NCBI GenBank assembly: GCA_902706205.1
Contig: CACSKA010000010.1
Coordinates: 1-64,000 of the forward strand
Direction of reading: 5' to 3'
DNA from: Chryseobacterium sp. 18061
GTDB taxonomy: Bacteria; Pseudomonadota; Gammaproteobacteria; Enterobacterales; Enterobacteriaceae
Length of the DNA stretch: 64,000 nt
Shown: piece by piece, positions 46,587 through 59,725 of the stretch
How positions within the stretch are numbered: position 1 is the stretch's first letter
Layout of the letters: every line of letters starts with the position of its first letter
The notes under the pieces: generated by a model
What the model was told of the DNA's origin: nothing
The model's database searches: none
The model's input: the letters and a program-made list of their open reading frames with translations, nothing else
Translations under genes and position numbers: made by a program

Positions 46587-47594
46587 ATGACCACTGTTAC
46601 GCTGGCACAGGTCGCCGCGAAAGCCGGAGTGTCGACCGCCACGGTATCGATGGTGCTGCGAAACCGCGGGCGTATCTCACAGGCAACCCGGGAAAGAGTG
46701 CTCCTGGCGCTGGATGAGTCCGGCTATGTTTATAACCAGACCGCCGCGAATCTGCGCAACCGCAGCAGCAACCAGGTCGGGCTGCTGTTGCACGATATCA
46801 CCAACCCGTTTTACGGTGAGATGACTGCCGGGCTGAGTCATGAAATGGAACGTCATGAGATGCTGCTATTTCTGGCTAACAGCGAAGAGTCGGAAGAGCG
46901 GCAGCAGAAGTTTGTCGATTCGCTAATGCGAAATAGCGCCTGTGGAATGGTGCTTTGCGCGGCGAGAGGCACGCCGCAGGCTTTTTTTGATGGTCTGAAG
47001 CGGCGCAACATTCCGGCGATTATGGTGGTACGCCCGCTGGATGACCCAGATTTTGATTTCGTCGGCACCGATAACTTTCTCGGTTCGCGGATGGCGACCA
47101 CGCATTTGCTGAAACTGGGTCATCGCCATATTGCGTTTATTGGCGGGAGCCTGAATTCGGGGACTCGTGCTGAGCGTATCGGCGGATTTACCAGTAAGCT
47201 GCTGGAATATGGCGTGGCGCCGAAGCCGGAGTGGATTATCGCCTCGCAGGCAAGTCAAAGTGATGGTGCGCGGGTGGCGGAAGCGCTTTTTCGTCAATTT
47301 CCGCAGATTACCGCCGCCGTGTGCTATCAGGATATTGTCGCGCTGGGGGTCATGCTGGCGCTGCGCAAAGCGGGCCGCGAGCCGGGACGAGATTTTGCGC
47401 TGGTCGGCTTTGACGATATCACCGAAGCGGCACTGGTACAGCCCGCATTGACCACGGTTTCCGTTGCTGCGAAAGAGATAGGGCGTAAGGCCGGAGAGCT
47501 GTTATTCAGTCGGATTCAGGGCAATAGCGAACCACCGAAACGGATTATTCTGCCCCCAGCGCTGGTGGTCAGGGAATCCTGTGGTTTTCGCTGA
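46587..47594 (+). CDS. LacI-family transcriptional regulator (MalI-like)
   Basis: A 335-residue repressor. The N-terminal helix-turn-helix is VTLAQVAAKAGVSTATVSMV (~4-23), followed by the hinge YNQTAANLRNRSSNQVGLLL. A periplasmic-binding-type sugar domain follows with HDITNPFYGEMTAGLSHEME, FVGTDNFLGSRMATTHLLKLGHRHIAFIGG and LVGFDDITEAALVQP-type motifs. Overall it resembles MalI. GAGGAGG at 46575-46581 serves as ribosome-binding site. It is divergent from the PTS operon, and its own promoter region carries an operator matching those of the two structural units. Effector unknown, probably a sugar phosphate. Confidence 0.9.
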   Translation: MTTVTLAQVAAKAGVSTATVSMVLRNRGRISQATRERVLLALDESGYVYNQTAANLRNRSSNQVGLLLHDITNPFYGEMTAGLSHEMERHEMLLFLANSEESEERQQKFVDSLMRNSACGMVLCAARGTPQAFFDGLKRRNIPAIMVVRPLDDPDFDFVGTDNFLGSRMATTHLLKLGHRHIAFIGGSLNSGTRAERIGGFTSKLLEYGVAPKPEWIIASQASQSDGARVAEALFRQFPQITAAVCYQDIVALGVMLALRKAGREPGRDFALVGFDDITEAALVQPALTTVSVAAKEIGRKAGELLFSRIQGNSEPPKRIILPPALVVRESCGFR

Positions 47595-47671
47595 TCATGT
47601 CTTTTACTGATACTGGCTGCAGTTTCACGTTAAATTCTAATTATCGCCGTTTTTAGTGGCAGGGTGCTTAG

Positions 47672-48544
<873 letters not shown>

Positions 48545-48596
48545 CGATTTTACCCATCGTGATGTGGTTGTGGCAGTCAAAGTTTATTGATTGCAG

Positions 48597-48628
48597 AGGG
48601 CAATAATTTATTGCCCTTATGTTTTTTC
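48597..48628 (+). terminator. dapB terminator
   Basis: AGGGCAA, loop TAATTTA, TTGCCCT followed by TATGTTTTTT, 53 bases after dapB. Confidence 0.75.
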
Positions 48629-48823
48629 TTAATGAATTCACGAGATTAATACCCTTTCCTCTGTTGCTTTCCTTTCCCTGAATAAATGAGTGGTCTTTCA
48701 CATTTATACATTCTGAAGATACCCGAAAAAAATTTAATAAATATGATTGTTGGCGCAGTACATATTTCATCTATTTTTCTGCATAAGGTTTTTTGATCGG
48801 GTTTCCGTATTAAGGATAATACA

Positions 48824-49231
48824 ATGCCATATGAGAATGATGCACAAGGGTTGACTCGTCGGGCGCATCTTGCCGGGCAAATCATGGGGATGAGCCAGTT
48901 TTCCATCTATGCCCAGGCCGTTTATTGTGTAAACCAAATGTTACGTGTTCATCGAGTAGGAATATCAGAACAAGCCTATCAAAGTATTTCGCGCAATTTG
49001 ACGTCAGTCTCAACAGGACGACTGTATGAAACATCCGCCTCACTTGCAGAATCACGAGTCTTTGCGCGGGATACGGTAACGGCTTTAAAAAGCGGTGATA
49101 TAACCTCTGCATTGATTACGGCCAGTGGAGTGGCAATCAATGGCCTGGGTGGGGGATTGTTCTTTGGTCATTACGATCGCAATAAACTGATGGGTATAGA
49201 GCGTTATTTGTACGATAACTTTCACATGTGA
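48824..49231 (+). CDS. Hypothetical 135-residue protein, unrecognised
   Basis: An open frame with AAGGA at 48812-48816, eight bases before the ATG, and a hairpin terminator after the stop, so it looks like a real, independently transcribed gene. I do not recognise the family. The N-terminus MPYENDAQGLTRRAHLAGQI has no signal peptide. The middle is polar with ARDTVTALKSGDITSA. A Gly-rich hydrophobic stretch TASGVAINGLGGGLFFGHYD (~98-117) could insert into or contact a membrane. Flanks are AT-rich on both sides, unlike the neighbouring dapB and carA genes. In E. coli this dapB-carA gap has no gene. Confidence 0.6.
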   Translation: MPYENDAQGLTRRAHLAGQIMGMSQFSIYAQAVYCVNQMLRVHRVGISEQAYQSISRNLTSVSTGRLYETSASLAESRVFARDTVTALKSGDITSALITASGVAINGLGGGLFFGHYDRNKLMGIERYLYDNFHM

Positions 49232-49241
49232 TTATTTCAAA

Positions 49242-49280
49242 GTCCACGATGGTTTTTTGTCCTGCTTTCGTGGATTTTTT
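49242..49280 (+). terminator. Terminator after the orphan gene
   Basis: GTCCACGA, an 18-base loop, TCGTGGATTTTTT: a seven-pair stem with a six-base T run, starting 11 bases after the stop at 49231. Confidence 0.65.
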
Positions 49281-49422
49281 GTGTTCTTTTGTGATTTTTA
49301 ATCTGCTGTTTTATATGTGTTTTTTATTTGTTTTTGTTTTTATTTGTGTTTTATTATTATTTTTGTTTTAGAGTGTTGTTATTGATTGTTTTCTCTGTTT
49401 TTTACTCTACTGAAAGTGAAAT

Positions 49423-49438
49423 TTGACCATCCGGTCCA
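49423..49438 (+). promoter_or_regulatory. RutR box upstream of carAB
   Basis: TTGACCATCCGGTCCA is a partial palindrome matching the TTGACCA-N2-TGGTCAA type RutR site at the same place upstream of E. coli carAB, where RutR activates P1. Confidence 0.7.
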
Positions 49439-49582
49439 CTTTTTTACTTTCACTTGGCTGGTTTAACAATTATCCTGGTGTTCAGGCTTGTCTTGAAAGG
49501 CCATTAGCTGATCTTTTTGCCTGCTTTACAGCGTCATATCCCCCAGTGGCGCAAAATTACATAAAAAAACCCCTCGTTTACG

Positions 49583-49611
49583 TTGACTTTCTCCCCGTAA
49601 ATATCCAGAAT
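49583..49611 (+). promoter_or_regulatory. carAB promoter P1
   Basis: TTGACT (49583-49588), a 17-base spacer and CAGAAT (49606-49611), then GCCGCCGTTTGC, the same as the pyrimidine-regulated E. coli P1. Confidence 0.75.
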
Positions 49612-49666
49612 GCCGCCGTTTGCACGAATTTCGCGCGCAGCAGATTTGCATTGATTCGTCATTGTG

Positions 49667-49704
49667 AGTGAATTAATATGCAGATAAACTGAGTGAATAT
49701 TCTC
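49667..49704 (+). promoter_or_regulatory. ArgR boxes at carAB promoter P2
   Basis: Two adjacent ARG-box-like sequences, TGAATTAATATGCA (49669-49682) and AGTGAATATTC (49692-49702), match the ArgR operator overlapping P2 in E. coli. Confidence 0.78.
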
Positions 49705-49715
49705 TGGAGGATGTT

Positions 49716-50864
49716 TTGATTAAGTCAGCGCTTTTGGTTCTGGAAGACGGAACCCAGTTTCACGGTCGGGCCATAGGGGCAACGGGCACGGCGGTTGGGG
49801 AAGTCGTTTTCAATACTTCAATGACCGGTTATCAAGAAATCCTCACTGATCCCTCCTATTCTCGCCAAATCGTCACTCTCACTTATCCCCATATCGGTAA
49901 TGTCGGCACCAATGTTGCTGACGAAGAATCTTCCCAGGTACACGCTCAAGGCCTCATCATTCGCGACCTGCCACTGATTGCCAGCAACTACCGCAACACC
50001 GAAGACCTCTCTTCTTACCTGAAACGTCACAATATCGTGGCGATTGCCGATATTGATACCCGCAAGCTGACCCGCCTGCTGCGTGAAAAAGGCGCTCAGA
50101 ACGGCTGCATCATTGCCGGTGATAACCTGGACGCCACCCTGGCGCTGGAAAAAGCGCAGGCCTTCCCGGGTCTGAACGGTATGGATTTGGCGAAAGAAGT
50201 GACGACCACTGAGTGCTACAGCTGGACTCAGGGTAGCTGGACGCTGGCAGATGAATTGCCTGAAGCGAAGAAAGAAGAAGAGCTGCCGTTCCACGTGGTG
50301 GCCTACGACTACGGCGCGAAGCGTAACATCCTGCGCATGCTGGTTGACCGCGGCTGCCGACTGACGGTCGTGCCGGCACAAACCTCTGCCGAGGACGTGC
50401 TGAAAATGAATCCGGACGGGATTTTCCTCTCCAACGGTCCAGGCGACCCGGCCCCATGTGATTACGCGATTACCGCGATTGAGACATTCCTCGAAACCGA
50501 TATTCCGGTATTTGGCATCTGCCTCGGCCATCAGCTTTTGGCGCTGGCGAGCGGTGCGAAAACCATCAAGATGAAGTTCGGCCACCACGGCGGCAACCAT
50601 CCGGTGAAAGATATCGACAACGACACGGTGATGATCACCGCCCAGAACCATGGTTTTGCGGTGGACGAAGCGTCGATGCCTGCCAACCTGCGCGTCACGC
50701 ACAAGTCACTGTTCGACGGTACCTTGCAGGGTATTCATCGTACCGATAAGCCCGCGTTCAGTTTCCAGGGTCATCCGGAAGCGAGCCCAGGCCCGCACGA
50801 TGCCGCGCCGCTGTTCGATCACTTCATCGAACTTATCGAGCAATACCGTAAGACCGCTAAATAA
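49716..50864 (+). CDS. carA: Carbamoyl phosphate synthase small (glutaminase) subunit
   Basis: Hydrolyses glutamine and channels ammonia to CarB for arginine and pyrimidine synthesis. The 382 residues match E. coli. The class I amidotransferase triad region has [15 protein letters not shown] (Cys269), and the C-terminal [19 protein letters not shown]. The start is TTG at 49716, also used in E. coli, behind TGGAGG. carB follows after 18 bases. Confidence 0.98.
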   Translation: MIKSALLVLEDGTQFHGRAIGATGTAVGEVVFNTSMTGYQEILTDPSYSRQIVTLTYPHIGNVGTNVADEESSQVHAQGLIIRDLPLIASNYRNTEDLSSYLKRHNIVAIADIDTRKLTRLLREKGAQNGCIIAGDNLDATLALEKAQAFPGLNGMDLAKEVTTTECYSWTQGSWTLADELPEAKKEEELPFHVVAYDYGAKRNILRMLVDRGCRLTVVPAQTSAEDVLKMNPDGIFLSNGPGDPAPCDYAITAIETFLETDIPVFGICLGHQLLALASGAKTIKMKFGHHGGNHPVKDIDNDTVMITAQNHGFAVDEASMPANLRVTHKSLFDGTLQGIHRTDKPAFSFQGHPEASPGPHDAAPLFDHFIELIEQYRKTAK

Positions 50865-50882
50865 TCAGGAGCTGAGAAAACC

Positions 50883-53800
50883 ATGCCAAAACGTACAGAC
50901 ATAAAAAGCATCCTGATCCTTGGCGCTGGCCCGATCGTTATCGGTCAGGCCTGTGAGTTCGACTACTCCGGTGCCCAGGCGTGTAAAGCGCTGCGTGAAG
51001 AAGGTTACCGTGTCATCCTGGTGAACTCCAACCCGGCGACAATCATGACCGACCCGGAAATGGCCGATGCGACCTACATCGAGCCGATTCACTGGGAAGT
51101 GGTTCGCAAGATTATTGAAAAAGAGCGCCCGGACGCGGTGCTGCCAACCATGGGCGGCCAGACTGCACTGAACTGTGCGCTGGAGCTGGAACGTCAGGGC
51201 GTGCTCGAAGAGTTCGGCGTGACCATGATTGGCGCCACGGCTGACGCGATTGATAAAGCAGAAGACCGCCGTCGTTTCGACGTAGCGATGAAAAAAATCG
51301 GCCTCGACACCGCGCGTTCTGGCATTGCACACAATATGGAAGAAGCGCTTGCGGTAGCCGCAGACGTCGGTTATCCGTGTATCATCCGTCCGTCCTTCAC
51401 CATGGGCGGCACCGGTGGCGGTATCGCGTACAACCGTGAAGAGTTCGAAGAGATTTGCGAACGCGGTCTGGATCTTTCCCCAACCAAAGAGCTGCTGATT
51501 GATGAGTCGCTGATTGGCTGGAAAGAGTACGAGATGGAAGTGGTCCGTGATAAAAACGACAACTGCATCATCGTCTGCTCTATCGAAAACTTCGATGCGA
51601 TGGGTATCCACACCGGTGACTCCATCACTGTGGCCCCGGCGCAGACCCTTACCGACAAAGAATACCAAATCATGCGTAACGCCTCGATGGCGGTGCTGCG
51701 TGAAATCGGCGTGGAAACCGGCGGCTCTAACGTCCAGTTTTCTGTGAACCCGAAAAATGGTCGTCTGATTGTTATTGAAATGAACCCGCGCGTGTCCCGC
51801 TCTTCCGCGCTGGCGTCCAAAGCGACGGGTTTCCCGATTGCTAAAGTGGCCGCGAAACTGGCTGTGGGTTACACCCTCGATGAACTGATGAATGACATCA
51901 CCGGCGGCCGCACTCCGGCGTCCTTCGAACCGTCCATCGACTACGTTGTGACCAAAATCCCTCGCTTTAACTTCGAGAAATTTGTGGGCGCTAACGACCG
52001 CCTGACCACGCAGATGAAATCCGTCGGCGAAGTCATGGCGATTGGCCGCACTCAGCAGGAATCCTTGCAGAAAGCGCTGCGCGGCCTGGAAGTGGGCGCG
52101 ACCGGTTTCGACCCGAAAGTGAGCCTGGATGACCCGGAAGCGCTGACCAAGATTCGCCGCGAGCTGAAAGATGCGGGTGCAGAGCGTATCTGGTACATCG
52201 CTGATGCCTTCCGTGCGGGCCTGTCAGTCGACGGCGTCTTCAACCTGACCAACATCGACCGCTGGTTCCTGGTACAGATTGAAGAGCTGGTGCGCCTTGA
52301 GGAAAACGTGGCGGAAGTCGGTATTACTGGCCTGAACGCTGATTTCCTGCGTACGCTGAAGCGCAAAGGTTTCGCCGATGCGCGTCTGGCAAAACTGGCG
52401 GGCGTTCGCGAGTCAGAAATCCGCAAGCTGCGTGAGCAATACAACCTGCACCCGGTCTACAAGCGCGTGGACACCTGTGCGGCAGAATTCTCCACCGATA
52501 CCGCGTACATGTACTCCACATACGAAGACGAGTGTGAAGCGAACCCGTCCGTAGACCGCGATAAAATCATGGTTCTCGGCGGCGGCCCTAACCGTATCGG
52601 TCAGGGTATCGAATTCGATTACTGCTGTGTTCACGCCTCTCTGGCGCTGCGTGAAGACGGTTACGAGACCATCATGGTCAACTGTAACCCAGAGACTGTT
52701 TCCACCGATTACGACACCTCAGACCGTCTGTACTTCGAACCCGTGACCTTTGAAGACGTGCTCGAAATCGTACGCATCGAGAAGCCTAAGGGCGTTATCG
52801 TGCAGTACGGTGGCCAGACTCCACTGAAACTGGCTCGTGCCCTGGAAGCCGCAGGTGTGCCTATTATCGGTACCAGCCCGGATGCTATCGACCGTGCAGA
52901 AGACCGCGAGCGTTTCCAGCAGGCGGTTGACCGTCTGAAGTTAAAACAGCCTGCGAACGCTACGGTTTCGACCATTGAAATGGCAGTAGAGAAGGCGAAA
53001 GAGATTGGCTACCCACTGGTGGTGCGCCCGTCCTATGTGCTCGGTGGTCGTGCGATGGAAATCGTGTATGACGAAGCTGACCTCCGTCGCTACTTCCAGA
53101 CCGCGGTAAGCGTCTCTAACGATGCGCCAGTGCTGCTGGACCGTTTCCTCGACGATGCAGTTGAAGTGGACGTGGATGCCATCTGCGACGGCGAAAGCGT
53201 GCTGATTGGCGGCATTATGGAACACATCGAACAGGCTGGTGTTCACTCCGGTGACTCTGCATGTTCTCTGCCAGCGTATACCCTGAGCAAAGAAATCCAG
53301 GACGTGATGCGCCAACAGGTGCAAAAACTGGCTTTCGAACTGCAAGTTCGCGGTTTGATGAACGTCCAGTTTGCTGTGAAAGACAACGAAGTGTATCTGA
53401 TTGAAGTCAACCCGCGTGCGGCGCGTACCGTACCGTTCGTCTCCAAAGCCACCGGCCTGCCGCTGGCGAAAGTGGCGGCGCGCGTGATGGTCGGTCAGAC
53501 GCTGGTACAGCAGGGCCATACTCAGGAAATCATCCCGCCATATTACTCGGTGAAAGAAGTGGTGCTGCCGTTCAACAAATTCCCGGGCGTTGACCCACTG
53601 TTAGGGCCAGAAATGCGCTCGACCGGTGAAGTGATGGGCGTTGGCCGTACCTTCGCAGAAGCATTTGCTAAAGCGCAGCTCGGTAGCAACTCCACCATGA
53701 AGAAGCAGGGCCGTGCGCTGCTCTCCGTGCGTGAAGGTGACAAAGAGCGTGTGGTAGATCTGGCGGCAAAACTGCTGAAACAGGGCTTCGAACTGGATGC

Positions 53801-54107
53801 GACCCACGGGACTGCAGTTGTTCTGGGCGAAGCAGGTATTAACCCGCGTCTGGTGAACAAGGTGCATGAAGGTCGTCCGCACATTCAGGACCGTATCAAG
53901 AATGGCGAATATACCTACATCATCAACACCACCGAAGGTCGTCAGGCGATTGAAGATTCCAAGCTGATTCGCCGCAGCGCGCTGCAGTACAAAGTGCATT
54001 ACGACACGACCCTGAACGGTGGTTTCGCGACAGCCATGGCGCTGAATGCGGATGCGACCGAGAAAGTGATTTCGGTGCAGGAAATGCACGCGCAGATTAA
54101 TAAGTAA
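50883..54107 (+). CDS. carB: Carbamoyl phosphate synthase large subunit
   Basis: Makes carbamoyl phosphate from bicarbonate, ammonia and two ATP. The 1074 residues compare with 1073 in E. coli. Two homologous ATP-grasp halves are present: [17 protein letters not shown] and then [17 protein letters not shown] near 565, each followed by [13 protein letters not shown] and [13 protein letters not shown]. The C-terminal MGS-like allosteric domain (~935-1074) binds UMP and ornithine. Codon use is that of a well-expressed gene. Hairpins follow within 80 bases. Confidence 0.98.
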   Translation: MPKRTDIKSILILGAGPIVIGQACEFDYSGAQACKALREEGYRVILVNSNPATIMTDPEMADATYIEPIHWEVVRKIIEKERPDAVLPTMGGQTALNCALELERQGVLEEFGVTMIGATADAIDKAEDRRRFDVAMKKIGLDTARSGIAHNMEEALAVAADVGYPCIIRPSFTMGGTGGGIAYNREEFEEICERGLDLSPTKELLIDESLIGWKEYEMEVVRDKNDNCIIVCSIENFDAMGIHTGDSITVAPAQTLTDKEYQIMRNASMAVLREIGVETGGSNVQFSVNPKNGRLIVIEMNPRVSRSSALASKATGFPIAKVAAKLAVGYTLDELMNDITGGRTPASFEPSIDYVVTKIPRFNFEKFVGANDRLTTQMKSVGEVMAIGRTQQESLQKALRGLEVGATGFDPKVSLDDPEALTKIRRELKDAGAERIWYIADAFRAGLSVDGVFNLTNIDRWFLVQIEELVRLEENVAEVGITGLNADFLRTLKRKGFADARLAKLAGVRESEIRKLREQYNLHPVYKRVDTCAAEFSTDTAYMYSTYEDECEANPSVDRDKIMVLGGGPNRIGQGIEFDYCCVHASLALREDGYETIMVNCNPETVSTDYDTSDRLYFEPVTFEDVLEIVRIEKPKGVIVQYGGQTPLKLARALEAAGVPIIGTSPDAIDRAEDRERFQQAVDRLKLKQPANATVSTIEMAVEKAKEIGYPLVVRPSYVLGGRAMEIVYDEADLRRYFQTAVSVSNDAPVLLDRFLDDAVEVDVDAICDGESVLIGGIMEHIEQAGVHSGDSACSLPAYTLSKEIQDVMRQQVQKLAFELQVRGLMNVQFAVKDNEVYLIEVNPRAARTVPFVSKATGLPLAKVAARVMVGQTLVQQGHTQEIIPPYYSVKEVVLPFNKFPGVDPLLGPEMRSTGEVMGVGRTFAEAFAKAQLGSNSTMKKQGRALLSVREGDKERVVDLAAKLLKQGFELDATHGTAVVLGEAGINPRLVNKVHEGRPHIQDRIKNGEYTYIINTTEGRQAIEDSKLIRRSALQYKVHYDTTLNGGFATAMALNADATEKVISVQEMHAQINK

Positions 54108-54183
54108 GTCTCGCTGTATGGGGTGTGCGGCCTGATGCCCTCCCTCCAGCCCTCTTTCACAGAGAGAGGGCGCAAATACGAAT

Positions 54184-54210
54184 AACGGCAACCTCTGGGT
54201 TGCCGTTTTG
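54184..54210 (+). terminator. carAB terminator
   Basis: AACGGCAACC, short loop, GGTTGCCGTTTTG: a ten-pair stem with a T run, 76 bases after carB. A second weaker stem (GCCCTCT...AGAGGGC, ~54150-54171) precedes it. Confidence 0.85.
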
Positions 54211-54334
54211 CTTTTACCTTTCCCCGCATTTTCCTCATCTTCAGAGTGTTCTGGTTTTCCATCTGTGTTCAGTCAGTTAGCCTAAAATGGTTAATCAGAT
54301 AACCTTTCATAACGTAAGAGCACGGGAGAACACC

Positions 54335-54568
54335 ATGCGTAATAACCTTCTCATTTCTTCTATTTTTGCCGCAGCTGCCCTGTTTACCGTCGCGGGTTGT
54401 TCCTCAAACCAGACGCTGAAAACGACCGACGGTAAAACCATCGTCACCGACGGTAAGCCAGAAGTGGATAGCGACACCGGTCTGGTTTCCTACAAAAATG
54501 CCGAAACCGGTAAGACCGAGCAAATTAACCGCGACCAGGTTAAATCGATGGGCGAACTGGACAACTAG
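54335..54568 (+). CDS. YgdI/YgdR family small lipoprotein
   Basis: A 77-residue predicted lipoprotein. Its signal peptide is MRNNLLISSIFAAAALFTVA with lipobox VAGC (Cys22) followed by SSNQT. The mature part TLKTTDGKTIVTDGKPEVDS, DTGLVSYKNAETGKTEQINRDQVKSMGELDN fits the DUF903 SH3-like lipoproteins (YgdI, YgdR). The start at 54335 with GGGAGAA upstream is better than the longer frame from 54287. In E. coli the carB-kefF gap instead holds the cai and fix operons. Function is unknown for the family. Confidence 0.88.
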   Translation: MRNNLLISSIFAAAALFTVAGCSSNQTLKTTDGKTIVTDGKPEVDSDTGLVSYKNAETGKTEQINRDQVKSMGELDN

Positions 54569-54584
54569 TTCAGCAATCTTCGCT

Positions 54585-54648
54585 GTTAGCCTGTCTGTTG
54601 AATGACTACACTTTGCTGATAAAGCAGTGAAATAGACAACAGGCTAAC
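54585..54648 (+). promoter_or_regulatory. Inverted repeat covering the kefF ribosome-binding region
   Basis: GTTAGCCTGT (54585-54594) and ACAGGCTAAC (54639-54648) are exact inverse complements, 44 bases apart, with a smaller CTTTGCTGATAAAGCAG hairpin between. The distal arm ends two bases before the kefF ATG and contains its likely Shine-Dalgarno AGG. Pairing would hide the start site. Confidence 0.5.
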
Positions 54649-54650
54649 CG

Positions 54651-55173
54651 ATGATTCTGATTATTTATGCGCATCCTTATCCGCAGCATTCTCATGCGAA
54701 CAAGCGGATGCTTGAGCAGGCAAGGGAAATTGACGGCGTAGAAATTCGCTCTCTGTATCACCTCTATCCCGATTTCAATATCGATATTGCCGCTGAGCAA
54801 GAGGCGCTTTCCCGCGCCGACTTGGTCATCTGGCAACATCCCATGCAGTGGTACAGCGTGCCGCCGCTCCTCAAACTCTGGATTGATAAAGTCCTGTCTC
54901 ATGGCTGGGCCTACGGGCACGGCGGAAAAGCGCTGCACGGTAAAAGCCTGTTGTGGGCGGTGACTACCGGTGGCGGAGATGATCATTTCGCGATTGGCAG
55001 TTTCCCTGGTTTTGACGTGCTGGCGCAGCCATTACAGGCGACGGCGTTATATTGTGGCCTGAACTGGCTGCCTCCGTTCGCCATGCATTGCACCTTTATC
55101 TGCGATGATGAAACGCTTGTCGCCGAGGCCCGGCATTACAAACAGCGTCTGCTCGAGTGGCAGGAGGTGCATC

Positions 55174-55181
<8 letters not shown>
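54651..55181 (+). CDS. kefF: KefF, ancillary quinone oxidoreductase of KefC
   Basis: An FMN-dependent NQO1-like flavodoxin that activates the KefC potassium efflux channel. The 176 residues match E. coli. Seen are the N-terminal [19 protein letters not shown], the [21 protein letters not shown] and [12 protein letters not shown] motifs and the C-terminal [15 protein letters not shown]. It overlaps kefC by eight bases, so the two are coupled. An inverted repeat covers its translation start. Confidence 0.96.
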
Positions 55182-57631
<2,450 letters not shown>

Positions 57632-57669
57632 TGTTTATCCCCTCGCCCTTGTGGTCCGAGGGGATAATA

Positions 57670-58518
57670 TTAAGACGCGACGGCTTCTTCTTCGCCGAGA
57701 TCGAGATGACGATTAGACGGCTGCACAAAATACTTCTTATCTTCCCAGCGCAGACACGTTAAATCCCCACCCCAGCAGCATCCGGTATCCAGACCGTAAA
57801 TCCCTTCCGGGGTCCCTTTGCCTTCCAGCGAAGCCCAGTGGCCAAAAATGACGCTGTACTCTTCAGTAACAGGACCAGGAATGGCAAACCACGGTTTTAG
57901 CGGCGCAGGCGCGTTTTCCGGAGACTCTTTGGTGTACATATCGAGTTGACCGTTCGGGAAGCAGTAGCGCATCCGCGTAAAGGCATTGGTGATAAAGCGC
58001 AGACGCGCAAGACCCGTCAGCTCTGGCGACCAATGGTTTGGCAAATCGCCATACATGGCATCAAGGAAGAACGGGTAGGAGTCACTGCACAGCACCGCTT
58101 CAACGTCGCGGGCGCAAAGCTCAGCAGTATCAAGATCCCACTGCGGAGTGATCCCGGCATGGGCCATCACCAGTTTCTTCTCTTTATCAACTTGCAGCAG
58201 CGGCTGACGGCGTAGCCAGTTCAGCAGTTCGTCAGCATCCGGTGCTTCCAGCAGCGGCGTGAGTCGGTCTTTCGGCTTGTTGCGACTGATCCCGGCGAAC
58301 ACCGCCAGCAGATGCAGATCGTGATTGCCGAGCACCATACGCACGCTATCACCCAGAGATTTCACGTAGCGCAGCACGTCGAGCGATGCGGGGCCGCGGG
58401 CCACCAGATCGCCTGTCAGCCACAGCGTGTCTCGTCCGGGAGTAAATTCCACCTGCTTTAATAACGCGATCAGTTCATCGTAGCAGCCGTGAACGTCGCC
58501 AATAAGGTATGTGCTCAT
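57670..58518 (-). CDS. apaH: Diadenosine tetraphosphatase ApaH
   Basis: Symmetrically hydrolyses Ap4A to two ADP and also decaps NpnN-RNAs. The 282 residues begin [19 protein letters not shown]. Phosphoesterase motifs [25 protein letters not shown] and the C-terminal [26 protein letters not shown] are all present. The start at 58518 matches the family; a longer frame adds 25 residues over the apaG end. It is the last gene of the lptD-surA-pdxA-rsmA-apaG-apaH chain, four bases after apaG. Confidence 0.97.
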   Translation of the reverse strand: MSTYLIGDVHGCYDELIALLKQVEFTPGRDTLWLTGDLVARGPASLDVLRYVKSLGDSVRMVLGNHDLHLLAVFAGISRNKPKDRLTPLLEAPDADELLNWLRRQPLLQVDKEKKLVMAHAGITPQWDLDTAELCARDVEAVLCSDSYPFFLDAMYGDLPNHWSPELTGLARLRFITNAFTRMRYCFPNGQLDMYTKESPENAPAPLKPWFAIPGPVTEEYSVIFGHWASLEGKGTPEGIYGLDTGCCWGGDLTCLRWEDKKYFVQPSNRHLDLGEEEAVAS

Positions 58519-58522
58519 TTTA

Positions 58523-58900
58523 TCAATGGATGAGAGCTGGCACGGCCAGACGGAAAACGGGAATATCAATGCTGAACGGATTACCGTCAGCATCGATCAT
58601 GTCATAGTGACCCTGCATGGTGCCGAGTGGTGTTTCCAGCACGGCACCGCTGGTGTACTGATATTCGTTGCCCGGATCAATGTGCGGCTGAACGCCGATT
58701 ACACCTTCACCCTGAACCTCGGTTTCACGACCATGGCCGTTAGTAATCAACCAGTAGCGCCCAAGCAGCTGCACCGATCCTCGCCCCAGATTACGAATCG
58801 TGACCGTATAAGCAAAAACATAGCGTTCATCGTCCGGTGAGGACTGGGACTCAATGTAGACGCTTTGTACCTGGACACAGACGCGGGGCGAATTGATCAT
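58523..58900 (-). CDS. apaG: ApaG protein
   Basis: A 125-residue DUF525 protein with a fibronectin III-like beta fold. It begins [20 protein letters not shown]. Motifs [42 protein letters not shown] and [26 protein letters not shown] are those of ApaG. Biochemical role is not settled. It sits three bases after rsmA and four before apaH in the conserved operon. Confidence 0.96.
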   Translation of the reverse strand: MINSPRVCVQVQSVYIESQSSPDDERYVFAYTVTIRNLGRGSVQLLGRYWLITNGHGRETEVQGEGVIGVQPHIDPGNEYQYTSGAVLETPLGTMQGHYDMIDADGNPFSIDIPVFRLAVPALIH

Positions 58901-58903
58901 GGT

Positions 58904-59725
58904 TTAGCTCTCCTTCTGGGGCGCATTTTCTGACAGCCAGTTTGCCAGGCGGCAGTACTGGGCCACAGAGATATTTTCTGCACGCATCGCCGGGTCAACG
59001 CCAAGCTCGATCAGCAATTCGACAGAGAAGATATTGCCGAGGCTGTTGCGGATCGTCTTACGACGCTGGTTGAACGCTTCGGTGGTAATTCGGCTTAACA
59101 CACGAACCTCTTTAACCGGATGCGGCAGCGTGGTGTAAGGCACCAGGCGAACAACGGCAGAATCCACTTTTGGCGGCGGCGTAAAGGCGGTTGGCGGCAC
59201 TTCCAGCACAGGGATAATCTGGCAGTAGTATTGCGCCATGACGCTTAAACGACCATACGCCTTACTGTTTGGCCCTGCAACCAGACGGTTTACCACTTCT
59301 TTTTGCAGCATGAAGTGCATGTCGGCAATGGCATCAGTATAGCTAAACAGGTGGAACATCAGCGGGGTAGAGATGTTGTACGGCAGGTTACCGAATACGC
59401 GTAGCGGCTGGCCCATTTCTTTCGACAGCTCGCCGAAGTTCATGGTCATCGCATCTTGCTGAAAAATGGTCAGCTTTGGTCCAAGGAACGGGTGCGTTTG
59501 CAGGCGAGCAGCCAGATCACGGTCCAGTTCGATGACGGTCAGTTTATCCAGACGTTCGCCAACCGGCTCGGTCAATGCGGCAAGACCCGGGCCGATTTCA
59601 ACAATGGCCTGATCTTTCTGCGGGTTGATGGCCGAAACGATGCTGTCGATGACAAACTGATCGTTGAGGAAGTTTTGCCCGAAGCGTTTTCGGGCTAAGT
59701 GGCCCTGATGGACTCGATTATTCAT
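58904..59725 (-). CDS. rsmA: 16S rRNA m6,2A1518/A1519 dimethyltransferase
   Basis: KsgA/RsmA dimethylates two adenosines near the 3' end of 16S rRNA and checks 30S assembly; loss gives kasugamycin resistance. The 273 residues match E. coli. SAM-binding [14 protein letters not shown] (~42-55), catalytic [15 protein letters not shown] (~113), and the C-terminal helical domain with [14 protein letters not shown] are present. Its start overlaps the pdxA end by four bases. Confidence 0.97.
   Translation of the reverse strand: MNNRVHQGHLARKRFGQNFLNDQFVIDSIVSAINPQKDQAIVEIGPGLAALTEPVGERLDKLTVIELDRDLAARLQTHPFLGPKLTIFQQDAMTMNFGELSKEMGQPLRVFGNLPYNISTPLMFHLFSYTDAIADMHFMLQKEVVNRLVAGPNSKAYGRLSVMAQYYCQIIPVLEVPPTAFTPPPKVDSAVVRLVPYTTLPHPVKEVRVLSRITTEAFNQRRKTIRNSLGNIFSVELLIELGVDPAMRAENISVAQYCRLANWLSENAPQKES

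Larger units (their letters stand above)
49232..49715. other. Orphan gene-carA intergenic region
   Basis: The first ~190 bases are strongly T-rich on the plus strand with no recognisable gene or repeat unit. From ~49420 the sequence follows the E. coli carAB control region: a RutR box, promoter P1 and an ArgR-controlled P2 region. The 82-codon open frame at 49423-49671 covers these sites and is not taken as a gene. Confidence 0.7.

Noticed and set aside
49280-49420. T-rich stretch that resembles a simple repeat
   Set aside because: No fixed unit or spacing could be seen; it is low-complexity sequence, not a CRISPR or tandem array.
49423-49671. 82-codon open frame upstream of carA
   Set aside because: It overlies the RutR box, promoter P1 and the ArgR region of carAB, lacks a ribosome-binding site and has no similarity that I can recognise.
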